This document shows, in pieces, positions 17,568 through 26,329 of a stretch of DNA of 64,000 bases. The translations under genes and the position numbers were made by a program. The stretch is from Streptomyces sp. LaPpAH-108. GTDB lineage: Bacteria; Actinomycetota; Actinomycetes; Streptomycetales; Streptomycetaceae. The stretch covers positions 310,001-374,000 of the forward strand of contig NZ_KB891996.1 of the NCBI RefSeq assembly GCF_000373625.1. The letters are read 5' to 3'. How positions within the stretch are numbered: the stretch's first letter is position 1; each line of letters starts with the position of its first letter. Under the pieces are notes generated by a model. That model made no database searches, had not been told where the DNA came from, and saw only the letters and a program-made list of their open reading frames with translations.

Positions 17568-17785
17568 GATCACACTCTCCTCATCGGCGTGAGGTCGAAG
17601 GTACAGCGAGGGCGGGGGTGGGCCGGTCGCGGCGTACGCGGGGGTGCGTCCGCGGGTGGGGGCGAGGTACGGGCCGGTGGGGTGGCCCCGACAGTCCGGA
17701 CACCGCCGGACAGCGCCCGGACAGTCACCGTACGTATCGACAGCGTGGCTGTTCCCCGTCGGCGGGCGGGGCCACGCTGGGCGGC

Positions 17786-18232
17786 GTGATCGACGAAAAC
17801 ATGCCGTACATCCCGCATTTCCGCGTGACCTTGTCCGCCACGCCCCGTGGGGCGCGACTCGCGCGGCTGCTGGCCACCGAGCAACTGCGCGCCTGGGGGC
17901 TGCCGCCGGACAACGGCCCGCTCGTCGTCGCCGAACTCGCCAAGAACGCCGCGACCCACGGCCGTGCGCCCGACCGCTACTTCCAGCTCACCATGCTCGT
18001 CATCGGTGAAAACCTCCGCATCGAACTGACCGACACCCGCACCGACTCCCAGCCGCGCCTCGGCGAGGGCTACGGCCTCCAGCTGGTCGACGCCCTCGCC
18101 GCCCGCTGGGGTACGACGGACTCCTTCTCCCCCTGCAAGACAGTCTGGACGGAACTCACCCTCACGACCCCACCGAACATCACCCGAGGCCGCCGCCTCC
18201 GGATCATCGGCCCACTGGACTTCCTACGCTGA
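17786..18232 (+). CDS. ATP-binding protein, anti-sigma-factor-like HATPase
   Basis: A 148-residue single-domain HATPase of the RsbW/SpoIIAB type common in Streptomyces. The N-box is LVVAELAKNAATHG and the G-rich stretch is GEGYGLQLVDALA. The fold is complete but lacks a fused phosphatase. It is divergent from the sacsin-like gene, about 220 bp apart. The start may be the GTG at 17786 or the ATG at 17801. Family members phosphorylate anti-anti-sigma factors, but no partner is adjacent. Confidence 0.85.
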   Translation: MIDENMPYIPHFRVTLSATPRGARLARLLATEQLRAWGLPPDNGPLVVAELAKNAATHGRAPDRYFQLTMLVIGENLRIELTDTRTDSQPRLGEGYGLQLVDALAARWGTTDSFSPCKTVWTELTLTTPPNITRGRRLRIIGPLDFLR

Positions 18233-18283
18233 CCGACAGGGGTGCCGGTTTCCCCGCGGAGACGGGCGCCATGGCGTGCCGAG

Positions 18284-18408
18284 CCCGCGCGCCGCTGCGC
18301 GGCCAAGGCGAATATGGCGGGCCCGCGCGCCACTGCGCGGCCAAGGCGGATGCGGCTGGCCCACGCGCCACTGCGCGGCCAGGGCGGATGCGGCGGGCCC
18401 GCGCGCTT
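18284..18408. repeat. 38-bp tandem repeat, 3.3 copies
   Basis: Copies run 18284-18321, 18322-18359 and 18360-18397, plus a partial copy to 18408. Each starts with CCCGCGCGCC or a one-base variant and contains GCGCGGCCA. The period of 38 is not a multiple of three, so no frame is kept across copies, which argues against translation. Confidence 0.8.
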
Positions 18409-18599
18409 GTGCTGCCACGGCCTCAGAAGCGGGGCCTCAGACGGGCGCCACCGTGTGTCCGGCACGGCAGCTCCGCCGAGCCCGGCAGCCCTGGCCCGCC
18501 CGGGACGCAACCGCCCCGATCAAGCCCGGGCGGCACCGCCGTGACCTGCCGAGCCGGACGACCGACCTACCCGAACCCGAACCACCTCAACCCCTCCGA

Positions 18600-19200
18600 G
18601 CCGAGCCGACATCGTCCCCGCACCCGGAAACGCCGTACCCACCGAGCCCGAACCCCCATAGCCACCCCGAGCCGGACCGCCGCGCTCCGCCGGGCCCAGA
18701 CAGCCAAACCGCCAAGCCACCCCCAGCCGCCCTACCGCACGCCAGGCCCGAGCCACCAAACCGCGGAGCCACCCTGAGCCGGGCCGCCACGCTCCGCCGG
18801 ACCCAAGCAGCCGAACCGCCCCGAGCCGCCGTAGCCGCCCCGAGCCGAGCCGCCGCGCTCCGCCCGGCCCAGACAGCCAAACCGCCAAGCCCCCCAGCCG
18901 CCCTACCGCACCAGGCCCGGGACCAAAACCGCCGTAGCCGCCCCCAGCCGTCGTAGCCGCCCCGAGCCGGGCCGCCACGCTCCGCCGGACCCAGGCAGCC
19001 GAGCCGCCAGTCACCCCCAGCCGCCCTACCGCACCAGACCCGAGCCACCCCGAACCGCCGTAACCGCCCCAAGTCGAGCCACCGCGCTCCGCCAGGCCCA
19101 AGCAGCCGAGCCGCCAAGTCACCCCGAGCCGCCCTACAGGCCCGGGCCACCAAGCCGCCAAGTCACCCCGAGTCGAGCCCCCGTACTCCACCGCCCCCGG
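18600..19200. repeat. Degenerate 66-122 bp repeat island without a gene
   Basis: This region holds at least five degraded copies of a C-rich unit. The anchor GCTCCGCC recurs at about 18685, 18791, 18857, 18979 and 19086. Around each anchor, phrases such as CAGCCGCCCTACCGCAC and CCAAGCAGCCGA recur. The top strand is C-rich and poor in T. Long open frames on both strands are low-complexity Pro/Arg- or Gly-rich with no domain, and copies change frame. I see no gene between 18233 and 19233. Confidence 0.75.
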
Positions 19201-19233
19201 GCCACCGACGTACCCGGCGAACCCCCGGAGGGA

Positions 19234-20151
19234 CTACGCGTGGCCCAGTTCCGCCGTTTCCTCGTCGCTCGTTTCCGGGACGGAGCCCGTGGGGCGGAGG
19301 GGGAAGGGGTCGAGGCGGGTTTCGTCGACGACCGGTTCGGCGGGGCGGGGCGGGGTGGGCATGACGGCGGCCTCGGAGTGGGCGCCGCAGCCGTAGGCGA
19401 GGGAGACGACACGGCCGTCGGCCGGGGAGAACTCGTTGGCGCAGACACCGAAGGCCTGGCCGAGGGAGCCGCCGATGGGGTTGAGGAAACCGCAGGTGGC
19501 GCAGGTGGCGGGGGCCGCCTGGGCCATCGCGGACTTGGGGCCGAACGCCTCTTCCCAGCGGTCGGCGGCGACATGCAGCCCGTAGCGGGAGAGCACGCGG
19601 GCGCGGCGCATCCCGATCTCCTCGGCGACCGCCGCGATGGAGCCGCGCGCGGGCACCGTCGGCTGTTCGGCGGGGCTGCCGGGGGTGACGTCGGCGTCCT
19701 CCTCCTCGGCGAGTTCCGCGATGCCCTTGGCGACCACGGAGTTCGGCGGGGGCTCCTCCTCGCCGCTGAAGCCGGGCTCCAGGCGGAGGTCGCCCTCCTC
19801 GGTGGGGAGCAGGTCGCCGGGGCCGAGGTCGCCGGGGCGCAGCCGCTCGCTCCACGGCACCCATTCGGGCGCGAGGATGGCGTCCGGGCCGGGCAGCAGC
19901 ACGACCTCGTCGAGGGTGACGAGCTTGGCACGGGAGGCGCGGGCGACGGTGGCGGCCCAGCGCCAGCCCCGGTAGCCCGGTTCCTTGCACTCGAAGAAGT
20001 GGGTGACCACCCGGTCACCCTCCGCCGTCATCCCGATGTGCTCGCCGACCACGCCGGGTGCGGCCGCCTCCTCCGCTGCGGCGCGTGCGAGGTCGATCGC
20101 CTCGGCGCACAGGCGGTCGGGGGTGCGGCTTCGCGTGGTCGCTGCGCTCAC
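19234..20151 (-). CDS. DUF3027 domain protein
   Basis: A 305-residue protein conserved in actinobacteria. Visible features are the conserved N-terminal block around GVVGEHIGMTAEGDRVVTHF, the tryptophan-rich GYRGWRWAATVARA, and a C-terminal CATCGFLNPIGGSLGQAFGV where a Cys pair probably helps bind metal. An acidic, Pro-rich linker lies between. It starts at a GTG preceded by GGAGAG. Function is unknown. The downstream repeat island lies directly after its stop codon. Confidence 0.88.
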   Translation of the reverse strand: MSAATTRSRTPDRLCAEAIDLARAAAEEAAAPGVVGEHIGMTAEGDRVVTHFFECKEPGYRGWRWAATVARASRAKLVTLDEVVLLPGPDAILAPEWVPWSERLRPGDLGPGDLLPTEEGDLRLEPGFSGEEEPPPNSVVAKGIAELAEEEDADVTPGSPAEQPTVPARGSIAAVAEEIGMRRARVLSRYGLHVAADRWEEAFGPKSAMAQAAPATCATCGFLNPIGGSLGQAFGVCANEFSPADGRVVSLAYGCGAHSEAAVMPTPPRPAEPVVDETRLDPFPLRPTGSVPETSDEETAELGHA

Positions 20152-20490
20152 AGGTATCGCTTCTCTCCTACGCCGTCTACGAGTGCGGATGCCCTCCGGC
20201 GGTGAAGCGGACGGAGCGGACCTGTGGGCCGCATCGACGTCCGCGTCCGATCACGCGCGGGCGCACCTCTGCCATCCATTCTGCGTTATGGCTGAGATAC
20301 GCACGCTACCCCGTCGCCCGTGGTGGGGGACAGTCCGCTGCGGTTCGGCGGGTTCCGCGCTCACCGGCGAAGACGTCTCGAACAGGCCGCGCGGCACCCT
20401 CGTACCGCTTCCGCGGCGGGTCCGCCACCCGGGAACGCCGATCAACTCGCTCGGCCGCAAAACGCACATGTCCCGTCTCCTCGGGGCAGT

Positions 20491-21891
20491 ATGAAGCTCG
20501 TGGCAGCCACGGACAGGGGGAGCGGTGGCAGCGGTTCGGGCCGCGTCGGCGGTGTCGTCCGCTCGGTCGGGCGTGCCCTGCATCTGCCGGTGACCGGGAC
20601 GGCGCGCGGCATCCGGCGGGCGACGCACGCGCACGGCGCGGGCGAGTCGGGGCTCGGCAAGCTGATCGAGCTGCACGCGGTGAACGGCGCCGGAGACGTG
20701 ATGATCACCGTCGCGCTCGCCTCGACCGTGTTCTTCTCGGTGCCGACCGACGAGGCCCGCGGGCGCGTCGCGCTCTATCTCGCCATCACCATGGCGCCCT
20801 TCACCGTCCTCGCCCCCGTCATCGGCCCCCTCCTGGACCGCCTCCCGCACGGCCGCCGCGCCGCGATGGCCGCGTCGATGCTGGCCCGCGCGCTGCTCGC
20901 GCTGGTCATCTCGGGGGCGGTCGCGACCGGCGCCCTGGAGCTGTACCCGGCGGCGCTCGGCGTCCTGGTGGCCTCCAAGGCGTACGGCGTGGTGCGCAGC
21001 GCGGTCGTGCCCCGGCTGCTGCCGCCCGCCTTCTCGCTGGTGAAGGCCAACTCCCGGGTCACCCTGGCCGGACTGCTCGCCACCGGTGTGGCCGCACCCA
21101 TCGGAGCGGGCCTGCAAATGGTGGGCGACCCCTGGCCGCTGTACGGCGCCTTCGTGATCTTCGTGGCGGGTACGGTCCTGTCGTTCACGCTGCCGCACAA
21201 GGTGGACTCGGCCAAGGGCGAGGGCGTGGCGCTGCTCTCGGCCGACGCCTCGGGCCTGCCGGGGTCGCGCGGCAAGCAGCGCGCCCGGCGCCCGGGACTG
21301 CGCTCGGTCGGTACGGCCGTCACGCACGCGCTCGGCGCCAACGCCGCCCTGCGCTGTCTGTCCGGATTCCTGATCTTCTTCCTCGCCTTCCTGCTGCGCG
21401 AACACCCGCTGACCGGCGAGAGCGCGGCCCTCTCGCTCGGCATCGCGGGCGTGGCGGCGGGCGCGGGCAACGCGCTGGGCACGGCCGTGGGCGCGTGGCT
21501 CAAGTCCCGCGCGCCGGAGGTCATCATCGTGACCGTGGTGGCCGTGGCGCTCGGTACGGCGATCCTGGCCGCCGCGTTCTTCGGCGCCCTGCTGGTCGCC
21601 TGTCTGTCCGCCGTCGCCGGGTTCGCGCAGGCCCTGGCCAAGCTGTCCCTGGACGCCCTGATCCAGCGGGACGTGCCGGAGGCGGTGCGCACCTCGGCCT
21701 TCGCCCGCTCCGAGACGCTGCTCCAGATGGCCTGGGTGCTCGGCGGCGCCATCGGCATCGTGCTGCCCCTGAACGGCACCCTCGGCCTCTCGATCGCCGC
21801 CCTGATCGTGGCCACCGGATGGGTGACGACGCTGCGCGGGCTGCTGGCGTCGGCGCGGCACGGGGGGCGGGCGCGGGCGCGGGTGGTGTGA
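20491..21891 (+). CDS. MFS transporter
   Basis: A 466-residue membrane protein with about 10-12 hydrophobic helices, the loop GPLLDRLPHGRRAA between helices 2 and 3, and a soluble N-terminal extension of about 60 residues. The ATG at 20491 is chosen because the upstream in-frame sequence is not protein-like. It is divergent from DUF3027 and precedes DUF2771 and mqnB-mqnD. The substrate is unknown. Confidence 0.9.
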   Translation: MKLVAATDRGSGGSGSGRVGGVVRSVGRALHLPVTGTARGIRRATHAHGAGESGLGKLIELHAVNGAGDVMITVALASTVFFSVPTDEARGRVALYLAITMAPFTVLAPVIGPLLDRLPHGRRAAMAASMLARALLALVISGAVATGALELYPAALGVLVASKAYGVVRSAVVPRLLPPAFSLVKANSRVTLAGLLATGVAAPIGAGLQMVGDPWPLYGAFVIFVAGTVLSFTLPHKVDSAKGEGVALLSADASGLPGSRGKQRARRPGLRSVGTAVTHALGANAALRCLSGFLIFFLAFLLREHPLTGESAALSLGIAGVAAGAGNALGTAVGAWLKSRAPEVIIVTVVAVALGTAILAAAFFGALLVACLSAVAGFAQALAKLSLDALIQRDVPEAVRTSAFARSETLLQMAWVLGGAIGIVLPLNGTLGLSIAALIVATGWVTTLRGLLASARHGGRARARVV

Positions 21892-22044
21892 GGGCGTGTC
21901 GCGGGGCGGCGGGCCTTACCGGGTGCGCTGCGGGCCGTACCGGGTGCGCTGGGCCGTCCCGGTCGGCGGCCTGTCGTCGTAACGAACCGGGCACGCCGTA
22001 CCCCACTTGGGGGTCGCCGCCGGGGTGCCCGATAGCCTTCGGCC

Positions 22045-22524
22045 ATGACCTCGCTGCAATCCCGCTCGCGACGCCGCCGCGCCGTCGCCGTCGCCGGTGC
22101 CGTTTCCGCCGGACTGCTCGTCCTGTCGGCCTGTGACAAGCCGACGCCCGTCGCGACGGTGACCGTCGGCGACAGCTCGGTCAACTCCGAGGCCGTCTGC
22201 TGGAACGACGGCAAGGCGCTCGACGCGCAGTCCCTGGCGAAGTGCGCCAAGAAAGCCGACGACATCAAGTCGATCGACGTGGACCAGGACAGCACGGTCC
22301 GCATCGGCGTCGACCCGAAGATCGCGGACGAGGGCTGGACCCTGCTGGTGAACGGCCGCCAGTTCACCGACGCCAGCAAGAAGACGTACCGCACGATCCC
22401 GAGCAGCGCCTTCTTCAACGCGCAGTACGGCACCCAGGGCAACACGAACACCGTGTCCGTCCAGATGGGTGAGAAGGCCGCCAAGGGCCTGTGGAGCTTC
22501 AAGGTCAAGAAGTCCGACTCCTGA
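22045..22524 (+). CDS. DUF2771 family lipoprotein
   Basis: A 159-residue exported lipoprotein. The signal peptide has an Arg-rich start, a hydrophobic core and the lipobox LSAC with cysteine 30 as the lipidated residue. The mature domain contains CWNDGKALDAQ and CAKKADD and matches DUF2771. Its stop lies 14 bases before mqnB, so it is likely co-transcribed with the menaquinone genes, though no functional link is known. Confidence 0.85.
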   Translation: MTSLQSRSRRRRAVAVAGAVSAGLLVLSACDKPTPVATVTVGDSSVNSEAVCWNDGKALDAQSLAKCAKKADDIKSIDVDQDSTVRIGVDPKIADEGWTLLVNGRQFTDASKKTYRTIPSSAFFNAQYGTQGNTNTVSVQMGEKAAKGLWSFKVKKSDS

Positions 22525-22538
22525 TCCCGGCTCCCGCC

Positions 22539-23252
22539 ATGAACGCCCGCGTGCTCGTCGCCACCGCCGTCCCCGCCGAACGGGACGCGGTGGCACGGGC
22601 GTTTCCGGGCACCGCCGGGGAACTGCGCCTGCCGGGCGTCTCCGTGGTCCGTACGGCCGCCGGGTGCGATCTGCTGGCCGCCGGGGTGGGCCCCGCGCTC
22701 GCCGCCGCCTCCACCGCGACCGCGCTGACGGCAGCGGCCCTGGCGGGCACCCCGTACCGGCTGGTCGTCTCGGCCGGGATCGGCGGCGGCTTCCTGCCCG
22801 AGGCCCCCGTGGGCTCGCTGGTCGTCGCGGACGCGATCACCGTCGCCGACCTGGGCGCCGAGACCGCCGACGGCTTCCTGCCGGTCACCGAACTCGGCTT
22901 CGGCACCGTCAATCACGTGCCGCCGGAATCAGCCGTACGAGCGATCACCGAGGCCACCGGTGCCCGCGCCGGGACCGTCCTGACCGTCTCCACGGTCACC
23001 GGCACCGCCGCGCGCGCCGCCGAGCTGCGGGCCCGTCATCCGCGCGCCCTGGCCGAGGGCATGGAAGGCTTCGGGGTGGCCGAGGCCGCCGCCGCGCACG
23101 GGGTGCCCGTGCTGGAGATCCGCGCGGTGTCCAACCCGGTCGGCCCGCGCGACCGCGCCGCCTGGCGCATCGGCGACGCGCTCGCCGCCCTCACCGAGGG
23201 CTTCGGGAAGATCGCGCCCGTCCTGGAGAGTTGGAACCCGCATGACCAGTGA
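22539..23252 (+). CDS. mqnB: Futalosine hydrolase
   Basis: A 237-residue nucleoside phosphorylase-fold protein. It starts MNARVLVATAVPAERDAVAR and carries SAGIGGGF near residue 80 and EGMEGFGVAEAAAAHG near residue 175, the substrate region of the MTA/SAH nucleosidase family. MqnB removes the base from futalosine in the alternative menaquinone pathway used by Streptomyces. It overlaps the start of mqnD by 11 bp, which implies translational coupling and supports the assignment. Confidence 0.93.
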   Translation: MNARVLVATAVPAERDAVARAFPGTAGELRLPGVSVVRTAAGCDLLAAGVGPALAAASTATALTAAALAGTPYRLVVSAGIGGGFLPEAPVGSLVVADAITVADLGAETADGFLPVTELGFGTVNHVPPESAVRAITEATGARAGTVLTVSTVTGTAARAAELRARHPRALAEGMEGFGVAEAAAAHGVPVLEIRAVSNPVGPRDRAAWRIGDALAALTEGFGKIAPVLESWNPHDQ

Positions 23253-24108
23253 ATCCCCGGCGGCCGGTGCGCCGCTGCAGATCGCGTACTCGCCCTGCCC
23301 CAACGACACCTTCGTCTTCGACGCCCTCGCCCATGGCCGCGTCCCCGGCGCCCCCGCGCTGGACGTGACCTTCGCGGACATCGACATCACCAACGGCATG
23401 GCCGAGCGCGGCGAGTTCGACGTGCTGAAGGTGTCGTACGCCGTCCTGCCGTACGTCCTCGACGAGTACGCCCTGCTGCCCTGCGGCGGCGCGCTCGGCC
23501 GGGGCTGCGGGCCGCTGGTGCTGACGCGGGAGGCGGGAGCCGACTTGACGGGCCGTACGGTCGCGGTGCCGAGCGAGCGCTCGACCGCGTACATGCTCTT
23601 CCGGCTGTGGGCGGCGGACACCCTGCCCGGTGGGGTCGGGGAGATCGTGGTGATGCCGTTCCACGAGATCATGCCCGCCGTGCGGGACGGCAAGGTGGAC
23701 GCCGGGCTCGTCATCCACGAGGCGCGGTTCACCTACCAGGAGTACGGGCTGCACAAGCTCGCCGACATGGGCGAGCACTGGGAGCGGACGACCGGGCTGC
23801 CGATCCCGCTCGGCGCGATCATCGCCAAGCGGTCGCTGGGCGCGGAGACCCTGACCGGGCTCGCGGACGCCATCCGCGGCTCCGTCCGGGCCGCCTGGGA
23901 CGACCCGGAGGTCTCCCGGCCGTACGTCATGGCGCACGCCCAGGAGATGGACCCGGCGGTGGCGGACCAGCACATCGGGCTGTACGTCAACGAGTTCACC
24001 GCCGACCTCGGTGAGGACGGGTACGCAGCGATCCGCGGCCTGCTGACCCGGGCGGCGGCCGAAGGGCTCGTACCGCCGCTCGGGCCGGGGGCGCTGGCGT
24101 TTCCGTAG
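23242..24108 (+). CDS. mqnD: 1,4-dihydroxy-6-naphthoate synthase
   Basis: A 288-residue protein with the periplasmic-binding-protein-like fold of MqnD. Diagnostic segments are IAYSPCPNDTFVFDALAHG, FADIDITNGMAERGEFDVLK, and AGLVIHEARFTY, which holds the catalytic histidine region. MqnD converts the cyclic de-hypoxanthine futalosine intermediate to dihydroxynaphthoate. It overlaps mqnB by 11 bp. Other pathway genes are not in the window. Confidence 0.95.
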   Translation: MTSESPAAGAPLQIAYSPCPNDTFVFDALAHGRVPGAPALDVTFADIDITNGMAERGEFDVLKVSYAVLPYVLDEYALLPCGGALGRGCGPLVLTREAGADLTGRTVAVPSERSTAYMLFRLWAADTLPGGVGEIVVMPFHEIMPAVRDGKVDAGLVIHEARFTYQEYGLHKLADMGEHWERTTGLPIPLGAIIAKRSLGAETLTGLADAIRGSVRAAWDDPEVSRPYVMAHAQEMDPAVADQHIGLYVNEFTADLGEDGYAAIRGLLTRAAAEGLVPPLGPGALAFP

Positions 24109-24251
24109 GGGGTGGGTCGCTTCGCTGGAGGGGCGGTTGCGGGTGGACGTCCCGGGGGGCGGGTGTCGTGGGGGCGTCCGCTGGTCAGGGACGTCTGCCG
24201 TCGTGGAGGTCGGACCTCGCGGAGATCAGGCCGGACATCACTGAGGTCAGG

Positions 24252-24635
24252 TCAGACGTCGAGCTGGTCGGCGACCGCGCGCAGGAGGCCGGCGATACGC
24301 TTGCCCGCGGTGCGCTCCGGGTAACGGCCGCCCTCCAGCTGCGGGGTGATCTTCTCCAGGAGGGTCGTCAGGTCCTGCACGATCGAGGCCAGCTCGTCCG
24401 GCTTCTTGCGCTGGGCGGCGGCGACGGACGGGGTGGGCTCCAGAACGGTCACGGAAAGCGCCTGGTCGCCGCGCTGACCGGCGACGACTCCGAACTCCAC
24501 GCGCTGTCCCGGCTTGAGTGAATCGACTCCGGCGGGGAGAACCGAGGAATGCACGAAGACGTCACCGCCGTCGTCGCGGGAGAGAAAGCCGAAGCCCTTC
24601 TCGCTGTTGAACCACTTGACCTTGCCGGTAGGCAC
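24252..24635 (-). CDS. Cold-shock domain protein, long form
   Basis: A 127-residue protein. Residues 1-66 are a cold-shock domain with RNP1 (KGFGFL) and RNP2 (VFVHSS). An extra 60-residue C-terminal helix-rich tail (PDELASIVQDLTTLLEKITP) is absent from classic 67-residue Csp proteins. It binds single-stranded nucleic acid, by family knowledge. A sigma-70-like promoter lies about 90 bp upstream, leaving a leader of the kind typical for csp genes. Confidence 0.92.
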   Translation of the reverse strand: MPTGKVKWFNSEKGFGFLSRDDGGDVFVHSSVLPAGVDSLKPGQRVEFGVVAGQRGDQALSVTVLEPTPSVAAAQRKKPDELASIVQDLTTLLEKITPQLEGGRYPERTAGKRIAGLLRAVADQLDV

Positions 24636-24726
24636 GTCTGTCCTCGTCCTCGTACTCGTCGGGAAAACTGCTCGGAAACTGCTCTGGATAGCACTAGAGC
24701 GGGTCGTCCCTGACCCGCCGACACCA

Positions 24727-24754
24727 AGGCTAATGGTCTGTGAGCGGCTGACAA
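24727..24754 (-). promoter_or_regulatory. Promoter of the long cold-shock gene
   Basis: Reading the minus strand, TTGTCA (24754-24749) and TAGCCT (24732-24727) are separated by 16 bases. This gives good -35 and -10 boxes and a 5' leader of about 85 bases before the cold-shock start. Confidence 0.5.
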
Positions 24755-24799
24755 GACGTCGCCCGGTTGTTCCCTTGCGCTGGGAACTACCCTGGTCCG

Positions 24800-25048
24800 G
24801 TGCGTGACAAAACCCAAACGAATTCCGCCGGGCCCGGTGACGGACTGATCCGCGCCGGAGTCATCGTGTTCTTCCTCGGCGCCCTGGCCACGCTGGTCAC
24901 GGTGACCCCCCTCTTTCTCGGCGCCAAACCCTTTCCGACCTACATGTTCGGCCTCAGCATGCTCATGGCCGTCGGCTTTCTGCTGGCGGGCGCGGGGGTA
25001 CTGCGGTCGGCGTCGGCGGGCCGCAGACAGGCGAGGACGCTGCGCTAG
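24800..25048 (+). CDS. Small two-helix membrane protein
   Basis: An 82-residue protein from the GTG at 24800 (MRDKTQTNSAGPGDG). It has two transmembrane helices (about residues 16-38 and 46-68) and a basic tail. TACCCT lies about 6 bases upstream of the GTG, which would suit a leaderless mRNA. It is divergent from the cold-shock gene. Function is unknown. Confidence 0.72.
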   Translation: MRDKTQTNSAGPGDGLIRAGVIVFFLGALATLVTVTPLFLGAKPFPTYMFGLSMLMAVGFLLAGAGVLRSASAGRRQARTLR

Positions 25049-25081
25049 GCCTTGGCCGGGGGGCTCCGGGTCGGGGTGGGG

Positions 25082-25422
25082 TTCGGCGCGGGGTTTGAGC
25101 TGGGTCGGGGCGTGGTTCGGCGCGGAGTTTGCGTTGGACCGGAGTGGGTTCAGCTCGGAGTTTGGGCTGGGCCGGGGCGTGGGGCGGCACGGAGTTTGAG
25201 TTGGACCGGAGTGGGGGTCGGCTCGGAGTTTGGGCTGGGCCGGGGTGGGAGTCGGCGCGGGGTTTGAGCTGGGCCAGAGTGGGGGTCGGCTCGGAGTTTG
25301 GGCTGGGCCGGGGTGGAAGTCGGCTTGAGGTTTGGGCTGGGCCAGAGTGGAGGTCGGCTCGAGGTTTGAGCTGGGCCGGAGTAGGGGGGCGGCGCGGGGT
25401 TTTGAGCTGGGCTCGGGCGGGG
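25082..25422. repeat. 34-bp minisatellite, ten tandem copies
   Basis: Ten consecutive units start near 25082, 25116, 25150, 25184, 25218, 25252, 25286, 25320, 25354 and 25388. Each contains CGGAGTTT or CGGGGTTT followed by GAGCTGGGCC or a close variant. Alternate units resemble each other more than their neighbours, hinting at a 68-bp higher-order unit. The top strand is strongly G-rich. A period of 34 cannot keep a reading frame, so it is unlikely to code. Nothing else is seen between 25049 and 25513. Confidence 0.85.
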
Positions 25423-25513
25423 GATTTGGCCGGGGATCGCTCAGCCCGCGCCGGAGATCCGCGCCGGGTCGCTCAGACCGGGGAGGCCGGGGAGCAATTC
25501 CGAGGTGCGGAAC

Positions 25514-26149
25514 TCAGCCGCGCCGCGTCCCCACGTGGGACTCCAGCCACGCCGGGAACGCGTGGAGGTCGGGGAGGACCACATCCGCGCCCGCCGCGGT
25601 GAGTTCGGCGTGGTCGCAGGGGCCGGTGGTCAGGGCGACGGAGAAGGCGTCGGCGGCGTGGGCACCGCGGACGTCGCCCACGTGGTCACCGACGTACACC
25701 TGCGCGCCGTACTCGCGGAGCGCTTCCGCCTTCTGCTCGGCCCAGAGGTCACCGACCACCACGTCCGGCTGGATGCCGAGGTGGGCGAGGTGGAGCTTGG
25801 CGTTCGGCTCGTACTTCGCGGTCACGACCATCGTCCGGCCCCCGGCCGCCCGCACCGCCTCGATCGCCTCCCGCGCCCCGGCCATGGCGGGCGTCGCGGT
25901 GACGGCATGCTCCGGGTACATCTCCCGGTACAGCTCCGCCACCCCCGGCACCTGCTCCGCCGGGAACCAGTTCCCCAACTCCTCCACCAGCGGCGGCCCC
26001 AGCCGCGTCACCGCGAGATCCGCGTCCACGTACACCCCCGTCCGCTCGGACAGCGCGACGTAACACGCCCGAATCCCCGGCCGCGAGTCGATGAGCGTCA
26101 TGTCGAGATCAAACCCGACAGTGAGAACGGGGACAGGGCGCGCAGTCAT
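25514..26149 (-). CDS. HAD superfamily phosphatase
   Basis: A 211-residue haloacid-dehalogenase-like hydrolase. Motif I is FDLDMTLIDS near residue 14 with the nucleophile Asp, motif II is the Thr in MVVTAK, and motif III/IV is VYVGDHVGDVRGA. It resembles phosphoglycolate phosphatase-type enzymes. The ATG at 26149 starts at the fold; longer versions would run into repeat sequence. The gene sits between two repeat islands and is itself normal in composition. Confidence 0.9.
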   Translation of the reverse strand: MTARPVPVLTVGFDLDMTLIDSRPGIRACYVALSERTGVYVDADLAVTRLGPPLVEELGNWFPAEQVPGVAELYREMYPEHAVTATPAMAGAREAIEAVRAAGGRTMVVTAKYEPNAKLHLAHLGIQPDVVVGDLWAEQKAEALREYGAQVYVGDHVGDVRGAHAADAFSVALTTGPCDHAELTAAGADVVLPDLHAFPAWLESHVGTRRG

Positions 26150-26329
26150 CGGCCCATTGTGCCGCCTGCCCTCCGGGCACCCACCACCTGGCCATCGGCC
26201 GAGCCGCGGACCCGCCCGGACGGATCGATGCGGGGCCCACCGGCCCGAGCGGGGCTGGTCAGCGCCAAGCGGCTCCAGCCAGACAAGACAGGCCCGACCG
26301 AGCGTGCCCGAGCCGGCCCCGGCGAGGTC

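Noticed and set aside
18520..19191. Gly/Leu/Arg-rich minus-strand frames resembling a PE-PGRS-like protein
   Set aside because: They follow a degenerate DNA repeat whose spacing (106, 66, 122, 107) is not a multiple of three. No ribosome site or domain is visible.
24109..24251. Possible small RNA between mqnD and the cold-shock gene
   Set aside because: Only short GACGTC-type and GGTCGGAC-type repeats are present, with no stable stem-loop or promoter that I could support.
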